From NCBI GenBank assembly GCA_022376515.1, contig WTXI01000465.1, positions 1 to 23,510 of the forward strand: 23,510 nucleotides of DNA, written 5' to 3'. The notes beneath the pieces were generated by a model, which was not told where the DNA came from, did not search any database, and was given only the letters and a program-made list of their open reading frames with translations. Of the stretch, positions 10,342-21,219 are shown piece after piece. The position numbers and the translations under genes were made by a program. The first letter of the stretch is position 1. Every line of letters begins with the position of its first letter. The stretch is from Lactifluus volemus (Eukaryota > Basidiomycota > Agaricomycetes > Russulales > Russulaceae).

Positions 10342-10601
10342 CCAGTTGAGACGATTAGCCGAGCGATCGGCGCGGGGAAGCGACGTCGAAACCATACTCA
10401 TTGTCCTGTACAGACTCTACTACTCTCACGGAGAATAGGATTCATTCCCTGACAATGGCCCACGCCGAATCGTGTGTATTGATCCAATTCGTACATATGG
10501 AAATACTCCAAGCTTTTCCGTCCACTAGCTTTGTCTAGGACTCTAGGATTCCTGACTGTGCATAAGATCCATCCTCGTCCTCCATATAAATCCCTCATTT
10601 G

Positions 10602-13317
10602 TCATATGAATGCCTCGGCTTGCATGCGCCAAAGCCGAGCATATTCTGAGTCCTCAACTTTCATTAACTCTTCGTGGGAGCCCGTCTCAAGAATCAACGA
10701 GTCATTCATATATCTATGGCCAGCCATCGGTTCAGAGAATTCACAACCAAGATAAAACGACGCATGCACATACAAGATGAGATCGGCATGTCGTGTAAGA
10801 TTTCCAAACCTGTGGGTCGAGAACACCATCGTCTTGTTGCCTCGCAATTCCCGAAGGCGTGAGAATAGATCTAGCAAAACGGGGCCCTTTCTTCAGAATG
10901 GACTCAAACGAACATATCGTAGGAATATCGTACCATGCTCAGCGGCGGGGTCCAAGGATGCGCTCGGCTCATCAAATAGCAACAATCCTACTCCTTTATC
11001 CGCAGATGAAGACCGCATGAACGTCCTCGACACTGCCAACCGTTGCATTTGCCCCCCACTTAACCCGTGGTTAGTTGGCGTATCCATGTAACGCCGCAAA
11101 CGTCCGCGATCGACCTTCCGTCCGAATAACGTCGTCATTCCATCCGGTATTCCCGAATAGTAATCCCGCACGGGACGCTCGAGGTAAGTATCGAGGCCCT
11201 GTGGGAGACGTGCGATAAATTCGGATGCGCCTCCCAGACGAGCAGCTCGCTCGATTGCGACGTCGTCATGCGCATGAGTAGGGTCCCCAAGTGCGATGTT
11301 TTCTCTGATCTGTAATTGTGCGGCACGCTGAAAAACCAGGAAATGGGAAAATGGACACTTGAACATACCGAGAGTGGGAAGTGGGTATAATCTTGGAACA
11401 AAATTGCCATAGCACGTCGAAGATCCGCCAGACGCAACGTCTTAATATCCTTTCCGTCGAGAAGAATTGTTCCCTCAGTGGGGTCGTATATCCGAGCCAA
11501 AAGTTTAAGAATTGTGCTTTTCCCAGATCCATTTGAACCGATAATGACCTATCCGCGATGCTAGCTAAGGCCTTTTCATCTCGATAATATATAGAGTGCA
11601 TGGACGTACGCAAAGCTGGCCAGGTAAAACTCTGAAGGAAATGTTGCGCAAGGCATAGTCCTCGCTCCCCGGATATCGGAACGATATACTCCTGGGAATA
11701 CCGGAATCAGCGTCGGGAGAGGCTGACAGCAGATACAAAATTACCTGAATTCCAAAGATATTCCGTCCAATATGGACTGCTCATTCTCGGGAAATGGAAC
11801 AGAGCCGTCTGAAACTTGGTTTGCAATATTCCCAACCTCGTAAAGTTTGCGCAAGGCTGACAATTGATCGGACGTGTTTCCAGTTTTATCGAGAAGTGAT
11901 CTGACGCCTGCAATAAACGAACTCGACGTTCGTTGCACAAGATGGAGTGAAGCAAGAGAGACCGGTATAGTTGATGGCTGCCGGACTGCTCGAAGGGTAA
12001 AGACAATCTAAGGGAATCTGGGATTCGAGCACGATAAAAAAAAGACAGGTGCATTGTAAGCGTACCTGCGGTAACTCACTCAATGGGAGATTGAGAAGGC
12101 GCGTGGGCCGGAAAGCACGGTCAGCGAACGTATCTGCATGTGCAGACCAAAAATCGCTCGCGCGGCTCCCTAATCGATCGACCAGGTTGCGATATTCTGG
12201 AGGGGCGTCAGTGTGACCCATTACACATCGAAGGGAACTCGACGCACCAGAGGTAAGATATCCAACAAGACCGCCTGCAACAAGTTCTTTGCGATGTTTT
12301 GAAGTGCTGACGAGGCGCTTGAGTCCCTCCATCCTGATAAATTCGCTATCGCGTGTGGTCGCAGCCCAAGCTAAGAATGTCCTCAGCAGGATGCAGCACG
12401 CGTCAAGAACGTCTCTTACCTCCGCCCAGTTGTAATTCGTTGGAGAGGGTGAAGAGCGATAAGATATCGCTAGCGAACGAAAGCAACGAGATTGTTATCC
12501 CGTCTGTTTGTTCTCGCAAGACACCCATAAGGACAGCAGCCACAGAAAATAACGTGAGGAAAGTGGACGCGGTCTCGATTAGACCCATGATGGCTACCCA
12601 GGCCACGGTCTTCCGGCCCTTTGAAACAACGGCGTCAACCTGGGCAGACACAGCGGGGTCATCCCAGGTGGGCACGTCGAGACGTGTGACGGCATGGAAG
12701 ATGTGTGCAGAGTAGAATCGCTTGACACGCCCGTTGATAGCCGTCGAGACTTTCGCCGAAGCAAAATGGAGAATGTGGTCCGCAGCTGAACAGAGGACGC
12801 ACCCTCCGGCGATAAAGGAAGAGGAGATGGGTGTCAACTTCACGCTTGTCAACCGCAGACTGGACCTGGGTAATGACGAGGGAAAGAGCTTAGGGCCGCG
12901 GATTTGGAGTCTATTGCATGATTCCACTTACGGTGCGCAGGAGCTGCCCCGAGAACCTAGAATTCTATCAGTCGCCCATCATCACACGAAAATGACGGAA
13001 AAAAGTAAACATCACTCTACGTACCACAACATGAGGGCTGGAAGCGAAGTACTCATCAAGGTAAGAGCGACGTAAAGCAATAGCAACGGCCATGCAACTG
13101 TGCCCAGATCACGTATGATTCTCCTTAGATAATGTAGGTCGTTAAATATCTCCGCATACTCCTCGATCTTCCATGAAGCAGGAAAATAGGACAACTTTGG
13201 ATCACGTTCGACATAGAGGTCCCACACTCCCAACTTTTGGTGTTCGACGAGTGTCTCACTCTGAGGATCGAAAGTGTCTGCCTTCCCATGCCTTGGGTGA
13301 CGACGACTCTTTTTCAT
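10602..13317 (-). CDS. Half-size ABC transporter (TMD-NBD), basidiomycete type, with one frameshift
   Basis: Exons (minus): 13317-13021, 12964-12932, 12865-12420, 12370-12066, 12007-11745, 11691-11610, 11548-11369, 11309-10934, 10870-10774, 10713-10602, about 729 residues. The first half is the membrane domain, with a clear segment AWPLLLLYVALTLMSTSLPA. The second half is a complete nucleotide-binding domain: Walker A GSNGSGKST near 479, Q-loop LFQDYTHFPLS, signature LSGGQ near 618, Walker B LLLFDEPSASLD near 645 and H-loop STHRFGN. The order DYYSG, LFGR, LSGGQMQRLA, FMRS matches a family common in mushroom genomes. It should work as a dimer, exporting or moving an unknown substrate across a membrane. 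Exon 3 starts with VQSAVDKREVDTHLLF in one frame and continues with IAGGCVLCSAAD in the next: a 1-nt insertion (or 2-nt loss) at about 12815-12819. An in-frame ATG at 13467 could add 50 residues, but that stretch looks like a CT-rich leader. Confidence 0.9.
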
Positions 13318-13860
13318 ACGTGAAAGGAAAATAGGTGTGAAAAGAGGAAAGACGAAGATGCAACCGCTTGGGCCTCGTGAGTCATTGTAATGATGCGTGC
13401 GGTTCAACACGCTTATAATAACCGCGCAACAAGCGCCCGCAATATTAGCGCTTATATGCCGCCGCATTTCCTTCACACCCCTACATTCAGCCCACCGCTA
13501 ACCCCGGAGACCGCGTCTTTGTCATAGCTACATGTTGCGGTGTACAAATGCAGATTTTTTAATAATAACAAAAAGAACGAATATACGCGAGTAAATCTGT
13601 GAGTACTTCGAGCACAGCCAGAGAACTGTATACAATCTCCGAGTCTTCGCCAACTGCCAACTTTTCGTCTCACACTTTTCGTCTTTGTCGCTCGTCAACT
13701 TGCCTCAACTCGCCTCATACTGCCTCCGTCACTCTGACGCACCGTGTCCTCCGCCTTCCCTGGACCTTCCATCGAGACCATCGAATACGTCGGACTGCAA
13801 GGACATTACGCTTCCTACCTACTACCCACACTATTTTTCTCTTCTTTATTGGCCACGGAC

Positions 13861-14159
13861 ATGTCGTCGCTTCCAAAGGCTGAGGTTAGTACCCTTATCT
13901 TTTACATCAACCTTCTTAGCCCCTCCACCACTGATCTGTTCGTAGTCCGTCTGTGCCCGCTGTATGAGAATACCACACTAATTCACAGACCGAATTTTGG
14001 TCTGTGCTTGCTACAGTATACAATTCTCTTGTCGTCACGTCATTCTACTGTACGATACTCAATTCAAGGACGTTTCAGAAAATCCTGATCCAGCAACAGT
14101 CGAATCCCCAACCATTTTCGACCAATCATGTTTTTGCATGTATTCACAAAAATGCTTGA
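13861..14159 (+). CDS. Possible short spliced gene behind a CT-rich leader (60 aa), doubtful
   Basis: About 260 bp of strongly pyrimidine-rich plus-strand DNA precedes an ATG at 13861. The start MSSLPKAE runs into a GAG|GTTAGT donor. A phase-consistent model is 13861-13884, 13946-13961 and 14017-14159, ending in TGA, with introns of 61 and 55 nt and CTAAT-like branch sites. The protein matches nothing I know. Coding-looking fragments continue in other frames to about 14470 (for example KMLELEFATVERN and DRPSILLGVLVTGA), so this may be the start of a longer, decayed gene. The leader structure is the best evidence; the exons are weak. Confidence 0.2.
13984..14006. repeat. Perfect 8-bp stem hairpin
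   Basis: CACAGACC at 13984-13991 pairs with GGTCTGTG at 13999-14006 around the 7-nt loop GAATTTT. It falls inside the proposed second intron of the doubtful gene above. It is not followed by a T-run that would suggest termination. Confidence 0.4.
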
Positions 14160-16653
14160 GCTTGAATTTGCCACAGTCGAGCGTAATCGGTGCCCTCGCG
14201 CTTCATCAACGGCCTGAAGCCCTGCCTTCTTCAGCCAACTGCCTTTCTCGTCCCACACCCCAAATGGTTGGGACCATCGATGAACCTACGAGTGCAGAAA
14301 TGGAAGGTGCCAATATGTATTCCAGATCGTCCCTCGATACTACTGGGGGTATTGGTGACAGGCGCCCGATCCCACGAGTTTTTTTTTTTCCTTTTCACAA
14401 CAAAGAGGACAAATGCGGTTGGTTCGACGGCATTCTGCATCCTCTACCTCAACGTCAAACTGCATCATGACCCTTGCTGACATTTCGCTGGCATTTTCTG
14501 CCTGTGCGTCAAAAATCTTTCTCTCACTTTTCTCCCCCCTTTCTTGTTTCCATTCTCATCTCAGAGTCTATTGCAATATTACTTGACCACGTTCAGGATG
14601 AGTTGTTCACTCGTTCGCTCTTAAGAACTCGTGCCAAGGCGCCACTAGTACTAGTAGTACTGCGCCGGTCGCTACATGGCCGCCGAAATAAGATAATAGC
14701 TTGTGTTTCACAATCACAACTACACGATTCGGGTGCCGTGCACTCAAGTTTTCGCATTGTTCGTACAGTAGAACAGTAGTCAGCACGAAAATTGGTGGTT
14801 ATACAGCGATCATCAGCAAAGACGCAATGTGACGTTCGGCAGCCGTAGCTATAGTCGCGTCAACGTTTTGAGTCCATCCCTCGGCTTTGCTTCTCAACCT
14901 CCTTCCTTCTCTATCTTGCAGTCACGGTAGTACCCTTACTGTACACGAATGCGTTGGGAAGAGACGCGGCTCGCCGATCGCCCATCGGTACCTAAATCAC
15001 GTGATCCAATAAGCTAAGCGAGGCTTATTGCAGCCGAGTTTATGCTTCCATGATGGCGACAGCGATGATGACAGGACACCGCATGCTTCGGTAAGTCTCG
15101 ATTGCAATGGGGGATTGGCCCATCTAATATCCCGTATCGTATCGAGATATTCCTTCATTGAGAAAGCCATTTCATGGCAGTTCTATTACCAAGGGAGGAA
15201 ATATGAGTGCGAGGGTGTTTCTCTTCTTGAATGTACATCGGGACAATGCCATAGAGGGAGGGGATGAGGATTGAAGGGGTAACGGGAAAGTGGTGAGAAC
15301 TGAAATCAGAAGCGGTCGTTACTGGTAGAATGGGAGCTTATTGCAGCCACTGGGGCCGTCGCACTGGGGCACTAAAGTTCATGAATGCATCGTTCCTAGA
15401 CTTGTTTCCAGGTTATCACCAAACCTAAAGCTTAACCTACTATACCTTTTATGACCCCAGCACCAGTTCAATACGAACAAAACGTGCCTTGAAGGAAAGA
15501 AACAGGAACTTGAGGGGTTGTTATACGGGATTGTGGGGATCAACCTGAACATGTTTTGATGCATTGCTGGTGGCAGCCGGATTGCCGAGTCGAAGAGTGG
15601 TGCAAAAAGTAAGATAAAAACAGGATTCGGCGAGGAAGCAACACAACTTGGACTTGGCGACTTACTTAGGTCAGTCCATCGTAATGGCCGAACTCGGAGG
15701 AAGTTGAACGCCCGAGCCGCGAGGAGGCCATGAGGCATGGCGCCATGTCTCAATTGCACAAGGGTGAGTATCGTAGATGGTGGAACGATAGTAGGAACGT
15801 GTCGTAGATAAGGGTATCGTTGGAGTGTTCGTCGAAGGTTACCAGTCGTGGGCTTCCGAAACTGCGCATGTCACGTTTCGCCTTCTCCGCGAAGTCTGGA
15901 ATAGGCGTTCGATCGTGTGACCGTTGCTAGAATGGACAACCTTGGACGGTCCAGCACACTGGCGCGCGACACTGAGCGCTGTTTCCAAGAACCAATCTCC
16001 AAATAGATTCCATACCACAGAGAATATGGGCTATCCCGGGTTGTGGTCAACATCACGTCACCTTTTCACATCCCAACCCTTCTGGCTATTCCATACAACT
16101 CGCCTTGTTCGTCTGACATATACAGAGGAATGAGTTGTCTCCTACACCTTTTCCAGGTGTGTACAGATTACAGATCGTGTCGATCGCGTCTCTCAGACTG
16201 CTGTTCAGTTGATGCTTCGATGCCGCTCAAGAATCCATGGCTAACGGGCTCATGGTTGACGGCGCTTCCGCTCGGAGATCCTGCTAGATTGGAACAATAA
16301 CGCCGACACGTCATCTGCGGAGGGATCGGTCAACAAATTTGACGTCGCATGTGGGCCTACGACTCGGAGCCAGGGCTTGTCGCCCTGAGCACGACGGGGA
16401 CCCGAGTCGGCGGGCGGGACAAGTCAAATCCCTATTTGCCGTTGCTGGGGATTTGCTTTCAGGATACTAGCCAAGGAAACGCTGTGCGTGATCTCACCTG
16501 AGAAGGCACTGCAGGTGCTGTAATGTCCGCCACATTTCGCCCTTTTCTCTGCATGCTTTACTGATATTCGATAGGGAACAACGAAGGGAATCGGGTTCTT
16601 CAGTAAATGTTGTAATATTGTCAATTGATACCAAGTCGTTGACAGACATCGAC
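14160..16653. other. Region without a supportable gene
   Basis: I found no complete gene here. A T-run lies at 14380-14390, a short ACTAGTACTAGTAGTACT repeat at 14645-14662 and a CACGTG palindrome at 14996-15005. Frames on the minus strand at 15379-15759 and 16424-16624, and on the plus strand at 16043-16300, have no recognisable motif, no splice support and low-complexity composition. Confidence 0.5.
14996..15005. promoter_or_regulatory. ATCACGTGAT palindrome (E-box core)
   Basis: A perfect 10-bp palindrome centred on CACGTG, the core site of bHLH factors. The same core with longer symmetry occurs at 22892-22903. No convincing gene start lies downstream of this copy, so its role is unclear. 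Confidence 0.3.
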
Positions 16654-17047
16654 TTATGTGGCCTGGCTCAGAGTAGTAGCCGAAGCATCGTGGTTGTGCA
16701 AGCGAGCAGCGGCATTCTGTTCATGGTCACCGGGGATCACCACAGCGTCCGCTAGCGCAATAAAATATTGTGCAGACCTATGATTGATAAGAAAGGTCAT
16801 TCCGCTAGCCTGGAGAGCCTGAGGGTGAGGTTTTACTACATCATAATTGGGTTGTAAGTATGCACCGGAAATATCCTCCCCGTCTATTGCGGCATCCAAG
16901 GGAGATGGATAGTGTCCTTACTACGGTGTCTAAATAGTGTTAGCCGACTGTGATAAACTTACCTTGGTACCTCTTGCGACGTGCAGCGGGCCCTAGCCAT
17001 CCCACGACAGTTGCTTGGGGTGTAAGAGCCTGTAGCAAGCAGGCCAT
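16654..17047 (-). CDS. Hypothetical small spliced protein (115 aa)
   Basis: Model (minus): exon 17047-16963, intron 16962-16917, exon 16916-16654. The ATG sits in the context TTCTTATGGCC. The donor is a perfect GTAAGT and a CTAAC branch site follows. Phase 1 joins MACLLQALTPQATVVGWLGP... to GHYPSPLDAAIDGEDISGAY..., ending SATTLSQAT and TAA. A nearer TTTAG acceptor at 16930 would give a shorter, different C-terminus. No family is recognised. The N-terminus is mildly hydrophobic, but no clear signal peptide is seen. Support comes from splice sites and amino-acid balance, not homology. Confidence 0.3.
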
Positions 17048-17411
17048 AAGAAAGACGCTTGAGAGATGAGCGAGGCTGACAAGGGGCCACCGTCACCAGA
17101 GAAAAGCAGGCGCTTGTCCACCATGATCGAGGCACTCCGAAACGTCACCAGTGTGCGAACACCATTGCCCTTGTTCCTCATTTGAATCTAGCTCTGGGTT
17201 ATGCTTCTGCTTAATTCCCATTGGCAAATACTACCCCATGAATAAGTGTGTCCATAAACTATCACTATTCAGTACTCATGGGTCAACACACTAGATACGT
17301 TCAAGTTGTCTGCAGCATGTATCCAATAAAACCCTGCATCGGCTCGTGGTAGCTCCACAGCCATGCTGGACTGAGTTGATGCGGAACTTGAAGATGACGG
17401 AGGAGAAGTGC

Positions 17412-17982
17412 TCATGAGGCTGGAAGGTGAACTTCCTTGCTCTTACGACGACGTCGAGCTGTCTTTCCTTGACGTCCCCACAGGTCGCTCCACTCTTCCA
17501 TCTTTCCCAGCTCCCTCGCCCGTTCTTCAACTACCCCAAGTGCATACCTCGCCACTTGCTCAACGGCATTCCCGCGAATCAAGATCCAGTCTAGGATCGT
17601 ACTTCTCTCATATATCTCGTACTGCTCGCACCTGGGGTTGAGTGGGCCACACCCCTGCTTTCTCAGGTGCCTTTGGAGATCCTCTGTGCGATCTCCCCTC
17701 CAAGAGCAAGGTGGGTAAGGACAGAAAATAGAAAGAGGAAGATGAAATGACAGGAGATGGCGGCCCAATTCTTGTTTCCGGCGGCATGGCTTCCCGCATG
17801 TGGCACAAAACACAGACGATGACTTGGGAGCAGAAACGGGGAGAGTCTATCTCAAAATGCGTCAGGTCCGGGAACTCACATCTAAGATGAGAGCTTACTC
17901 GATGCGATGGATAGTCAGAGAAATTCCCAGAGGCCGAGACAATATTTGTGTTATTTATGATGTAAAGTGGGGTATTTTGCAT
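17412..17982 (-). CDS. Paired C2H2 zinc-finger protein, second paralogue
   Basis: Exons (minus): 17982-17899 and 17846-17412, phase 0, 172 residues in this minimal model. The intron has GTAAGC, a CTGAC branch site and GATAG. The first finger is C-x2-C-x12-H-x4-H (CATCGKPC, RKQELGRHLLSFH); the second starts CPYPPCSWRGDRTEDLQRHL and its last ligand is a Cys or His that I cannot place. A C-terminal domain follows (YEIYERSTILDWIL, YALGVVEERARELGKMEEWSDLWGR) and a basic tail (RRRRKSKE) that could direct it to the nucleus. The same order occurs in the genes at 7007-8514 and 20403-20924. The reading frame stays open upstream of the chosen ATG with Tyr/Pro/His-rich sequence (GYHHYLNPLHTPLYPASRS), so the real start is probably further 5'. 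DNA or RNA binding is inferred. Confidence 0.7.
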
Positions 17983-18816
17983 GACGCAAATACTACGAGA
18001 TGCAGGATAGAGAGGTGTGTGGAGAGGATTGAGATAATGGTGATATCCTTGCAGACTGCCTTTATGACCTGTGCACGAAAGGAAAAGATACGAACTTGAG
18101 GTGCCGGACCCATTTGTGAGAAAATGCTCGCGCGGTTTGCTACTTTCTGGCACGAGGGTCTCTTACGTGAGGTCCATGTCGCGGCCCCGATGCGGTACAC
18201 TAAATGACCGGACTGATGAATAAAGGCATAACCTAACTGGGCGGACAAAAATCAAGACAAAAGGTTTTAAGAGGGAAGCAGGGAAGACCGAATAAGTCCA
18301 TAGCATTTCGGCAATATTTCGTTTCCAGAGTCGGTGGCTCTGCATAAATTCTCGCCTGTAACCACATTAGTGGTCTGATAATTCCGTTCTCATCGGTCTG
18401 TCTGATTTGTCTGGCGGAGACCTCTCGAGGGCCGTAATGATAGTGCTCTTGCAGACACATCGTCTGTTGTTGCAGTTGACTCGGTGTCACGTAATCGGTC
18501 ACCACATAAACTCACCTCCTCACGGTAATGACCACGCACTATCGATTGGTGTGGGAATTCGCTACCCCATACTTAGTTTCTCCGATCGGCATACGCATGG
18601 CGTTCCCAAAAGTGACGGTGCTTGTGGGTTCCTATTTCGTACCGCGAATCGTGGGTTTGCCGTAAGACGGGTGAGACCGTGACCGCGATTTCTTCTCTTG
18701 GAAGTCTTCTGACCTTGCCATTACAAGTCACGGACGTGAATGAATAAGGTGTGGACTCACTGTATTGATTGACCGAAGTTGGCACAACGGGCTAAGAACG
18801 GAATTCCAAAGTGCAT
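17983..18816 (-). other. Probable additional 5' exons of the second C2H2 gene
   Basis: Several coding-looking minus-strand blocks can be joined in phase. An ATG at 18816 (MHFGIPFLARC) runs through a KKSRSRSHPSYGKP block, an FPHQSIVRGHYREE block and, via a GTGAGT intron of 52 nt, into EHYHYGPREVSARQIRQ. Nearer the gene, a GTAAGA intron of 98 nt would join GHLVYRIGAATWTSR to HKGSLQGYHHY, which is in frame with the annotated first exon. I could not connect the two halves across about 18250-18340, so this is a suggestion rather than a model. Confidence 0.3.
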
Positions 18817-20402
18817 GTCAAATCCAACAAGGAAACTCCGCTCCGCAGCTAGTGGCGTTCGCGCGCGCCGTCGCGCTCCTGGTCGACATAGCTACCTTTG
18901 ATTCCATAGTGGGTGAGCGTAAAATCTAAAATTTTGACAACATATGGACGAGCACGAACTTGAACATCTTACTGAACGTGGGAAATTTATGCCCCATGCG
19001 GGGGCGGTTCTCAGTTGTAACTGGGTGCTGGCTTCTTCGACCGCGTCATATGGGGCTCGGACGACACCGCCACTCAATTAATTAGTGCGAGCATGCGCAT
19101 AGGCCATTGCATAGAGTACAATAGCCTGAGAAGCCAAGCTAGCGCTGAGTGGCAAAGGGTAAAATTATTAAGGTTTGCGATGCTCCCTTCCATAAGCCGA
19201 CTCGGAATGCGCACCGAACACGTTCACTTGGCACACTCTCCGAACTTGGAAGCCCAAACATAGTTGTGAGTGTAGGGGCGTCAACCACTAACCTTACCCG
19301 GGTCAGTGAAGATGTTTCATCGATACCGTCCGGCGTCCGTCGTTGTGGAGCGGCGATTGTCCATCTCCCTTCTGTACACACGGGCATCATATAAAATTTC
19401 CGTGCGCCCACGAGTCTGGCACGAGATTATAACCACCCGTAAATGGGCTGTATTATGGAGGGGGGTCCACAATGGCATAACGCGCGATTAACGCGACACA
19501 ATGACCAGAGACTGACACGCTGATGGCAGGAACCATGTGCCAGTGCATTATCATGACACCTCGCGAACCATAGGCGCAGTAAAATCATCTTTTATGTACT
19601 TATTGTTATCGTTTGTGACCAGAAGCGCAGTCCCAAACATATGACGTAGTCCAGCATTGCGCGCCGAGCTGGGGAAGATGAAAAAAAAAAAAGTTCCCAC
19701 GAGGTATATTATGCGTTAGGCTCCGTAAAGTTTCGTGTCGAAATCCGGGTGCCGGCGTCTCCGAAGAGAAACACTTTATCTGAGGTTGGCTCGCGAATGA
19801 TCGGTGGCGGACTGCGCACGTGTATTTTTCACCTAATGCCTCGGTCTCTGACTTGCACTGCTGGACTTTTGTGCACTGCCAGGGCGACCGCTTGATGGCC
19901 AGGCCCATAAGACAACTGTTCTACCGCATTCGTCAGCATCCTAGGGCAGTGATATTGGAAGCCATAGGGAACCCTTGCTAGTCGTGCTTCGAGTCCATGC
20001 TGAGATTAGGTCTCTGCCTGATGTTCGTTGTCGAACACCTATCACACATCAGGTTCATCGTATGGGGCAGGGGTTGAGGTTCGTTCAGGGTTTCAGGAGT
20101 TAAGGACAGCGGTAGCGCGCTCATAAAAATCAGAATCGTGTTCCGAGTCACTAATCGTACTGTGCTGTACATGAAGCCGTGGTCGAAGACCTTTAGAAAC
20201 CTAGTACAAATAGAGCAAAGAACCGATAATTAGCAATCAAAACTATCTCCAGATCAGCGACAAGAGAAGAAAAATCAGAGCTCGGAGCACTACTGAGGGT
20301 GATAAGGACCACAAGGTATGATGGTGGGGGCCCGGTGAATGAATTGTTGACATACCTTGGGCGCAACGAAGTCTTTTGTGCGGAGCAGGAGCTACCGTGC
20401 CT
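18817..20402. other. Region without a supportable gene
   Basis: Nothing convincing on either strand. A 12-nt A-run lies at 19681-19692. The open frames at 19139-19411 (both strands) and 19606-19908 (minus) have no motif and no splice support. The right end should hold the 3' UTR of the third C2H2 gene. Confidence 0.5.
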
Positions 20403-20924
20403 TTATACACGATCTCGACGATGCCGCTGGTTGGGTCGACGACCGGTGTTATCTGCCACACGGCCAAATAGGTCCTCCCACTCCCGGATCATATTTCTTT
20501 CCAAAGCCCTTTCATACACGAAGTCAAGGGCATATCCGACCACCGTTTCGAAGGGCTCCTTGTCTTCCAAAATCAAGTCTAGGACGAGATTCTTGTCATA
20601 AATCATATACTGGCCCCGAGAGTGTTTGAGCCGCCGTTTTGGAGGCGTTTTCAGGTGCGACCTGAGATCTTCAATGCGGTGGCCCCGCCATGGGCAGCGT
20701 GATTGAGGGCAGCAGATCCAGTTGGGAAGATGGAGCGAGAGAAGATGGCGTTTCAACTCCTGCTTGCGTCCACACTCTTTGCCGCATACGAGGCAAACTG
20801 ATAGAGTTGGCTTGGGAGTGGAAGTGGAGACGGATGTCGGGAAAGTCTGGATCGAGTTTGGGGAAGTGAGAGTCTCGGTGATGAATTGATACTCTCTGTT
20901 CAGGGTCGTGATGAAAGCGGCCAT
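20403..20924 (-). CDS. Paired C2H2 zinc-finger protein, third paralogue (intronless)
   Basis: A single 173-residue frame starts at the ATG at 20924, preceded by a CT-repeat leader and a TATAAA box. Residues 1-42 are Thr/Ser/Pro-rich. The first finger, near 44-63, is C-x2-C-x12-H-x4-H (CLVCGKEC, RKQELKRHLLSLH). A fixed linker HLPNWICC leads to the second unit CPQSRCPWRGHRIEDLRSHL. A C-terminal domain follows (YMIYDKNLVLDLIL, VVGYALDFVYERALERN, REWEDLFGR) and an Arg-rich end (RRPNQRHRRDRV). It is close to the paralogue at 17412-17982 in length and order, and shares the HLPxWICC, CxWRGxR and Y/F-x-I-Y/F-D/E motifs with the gene at 7007-8514. It is probably a nuclear nucleic-acid-binding protein; the family looks fungal-specific and its function is unknown to me. 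Confidence 0.85.
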   Translation of the reverse strand: MAAFITTLNREYQFITETLTSPNSIQTFPTSVSTSTPKPTLSVCLVCGKECGRKQELKRHLLSLHLPNWICCPQSRCPWRGHRIEDLRSHLKTPPKRRLKHSRGQYMIYDKNLVLDLILEDKEPFETVVGYALDFVYERALERNMIREWEDLFGRVADNTGRRPNQRHRRDRV

Positions 20925-20940
20925 TCTGATGTCTTACTCT

Positions 20941-20957
20941 GAGAGAGAGAGAGAGAG
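20941..20957 (-). repeat. CT microsatellite in the leader of the third C2H2 gene
   Basis: Seventeen bases of perfect GA repeat on the plus strand (CT on the gene strand), 17 bp upstream of the ATG at 20924. CT-rich leaders are common upstream of fungal start codons. Confidence 0.7.
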
Positions 20958-21014
20958 TAAAACTGAGTTTGAGGAAGAGGTAGTTAGAGGAGAGACACGG
21001 AGAGCGGAGGCCCC

Positions 21015-21020
21015 TTTATA
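21015..21020 (-). promoter_or_regulatory. TATA box of the third C2H2 gene
   Basis: TATAAA on the minus strand (GTTATAAAGG in context), 91 bp upstream of the ATG at 20924. This predicts a leader of about 60 nt that contains the CT repeat. No other gene start competes for it. Confidence 0.5.
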
Positions 21021-21219
21021 ACATACCACTCACAATGACCTATCTCGTTTTCTCAGAAATACCGCACCTACTCAGTTGGGATGGTGCCAACACCATTTTG
21101 GGAAGAGCCCCATACGTCGGTTCACGGAGAGGAGTTAACGCTAGTTAGCAGTTGGCACTTCAAGTCATATGCATGCATTCCTTGGCACGTCCGAAACGCG
21201 ATGCACGACGAGCGGTATA

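Larger units (their letters stand above)
8641..10601. other. Intergenic region, mostly empty
   Basis: Between the C2H2 gene promoter and the 3' end of the ABC transporter I see one weak short reading frame (8922-9179, listed separately), two A-rich runs at 9310-9350 and 9757-9765, and a perfect 19-bp palindrome at 10323-10341. The other open frames lack protein-like composition or splice support. The 3' UTR of the ABC gene should occupy the right end. Confidence 0.5.

Noticed and set aside
10398..10598. Minus-strand frame directly after the ABC transporter stop
   Set aside because: The transporter ends naturally with RMQAEAFI at 10602, as in its family; the following frame looks like 3' UTR.
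14380..14395. T-run as a terminator or retroelement poly-A
   Set aside because: No stem before it, no target-site duplication and no reverse-transcriptase fragment nearby.
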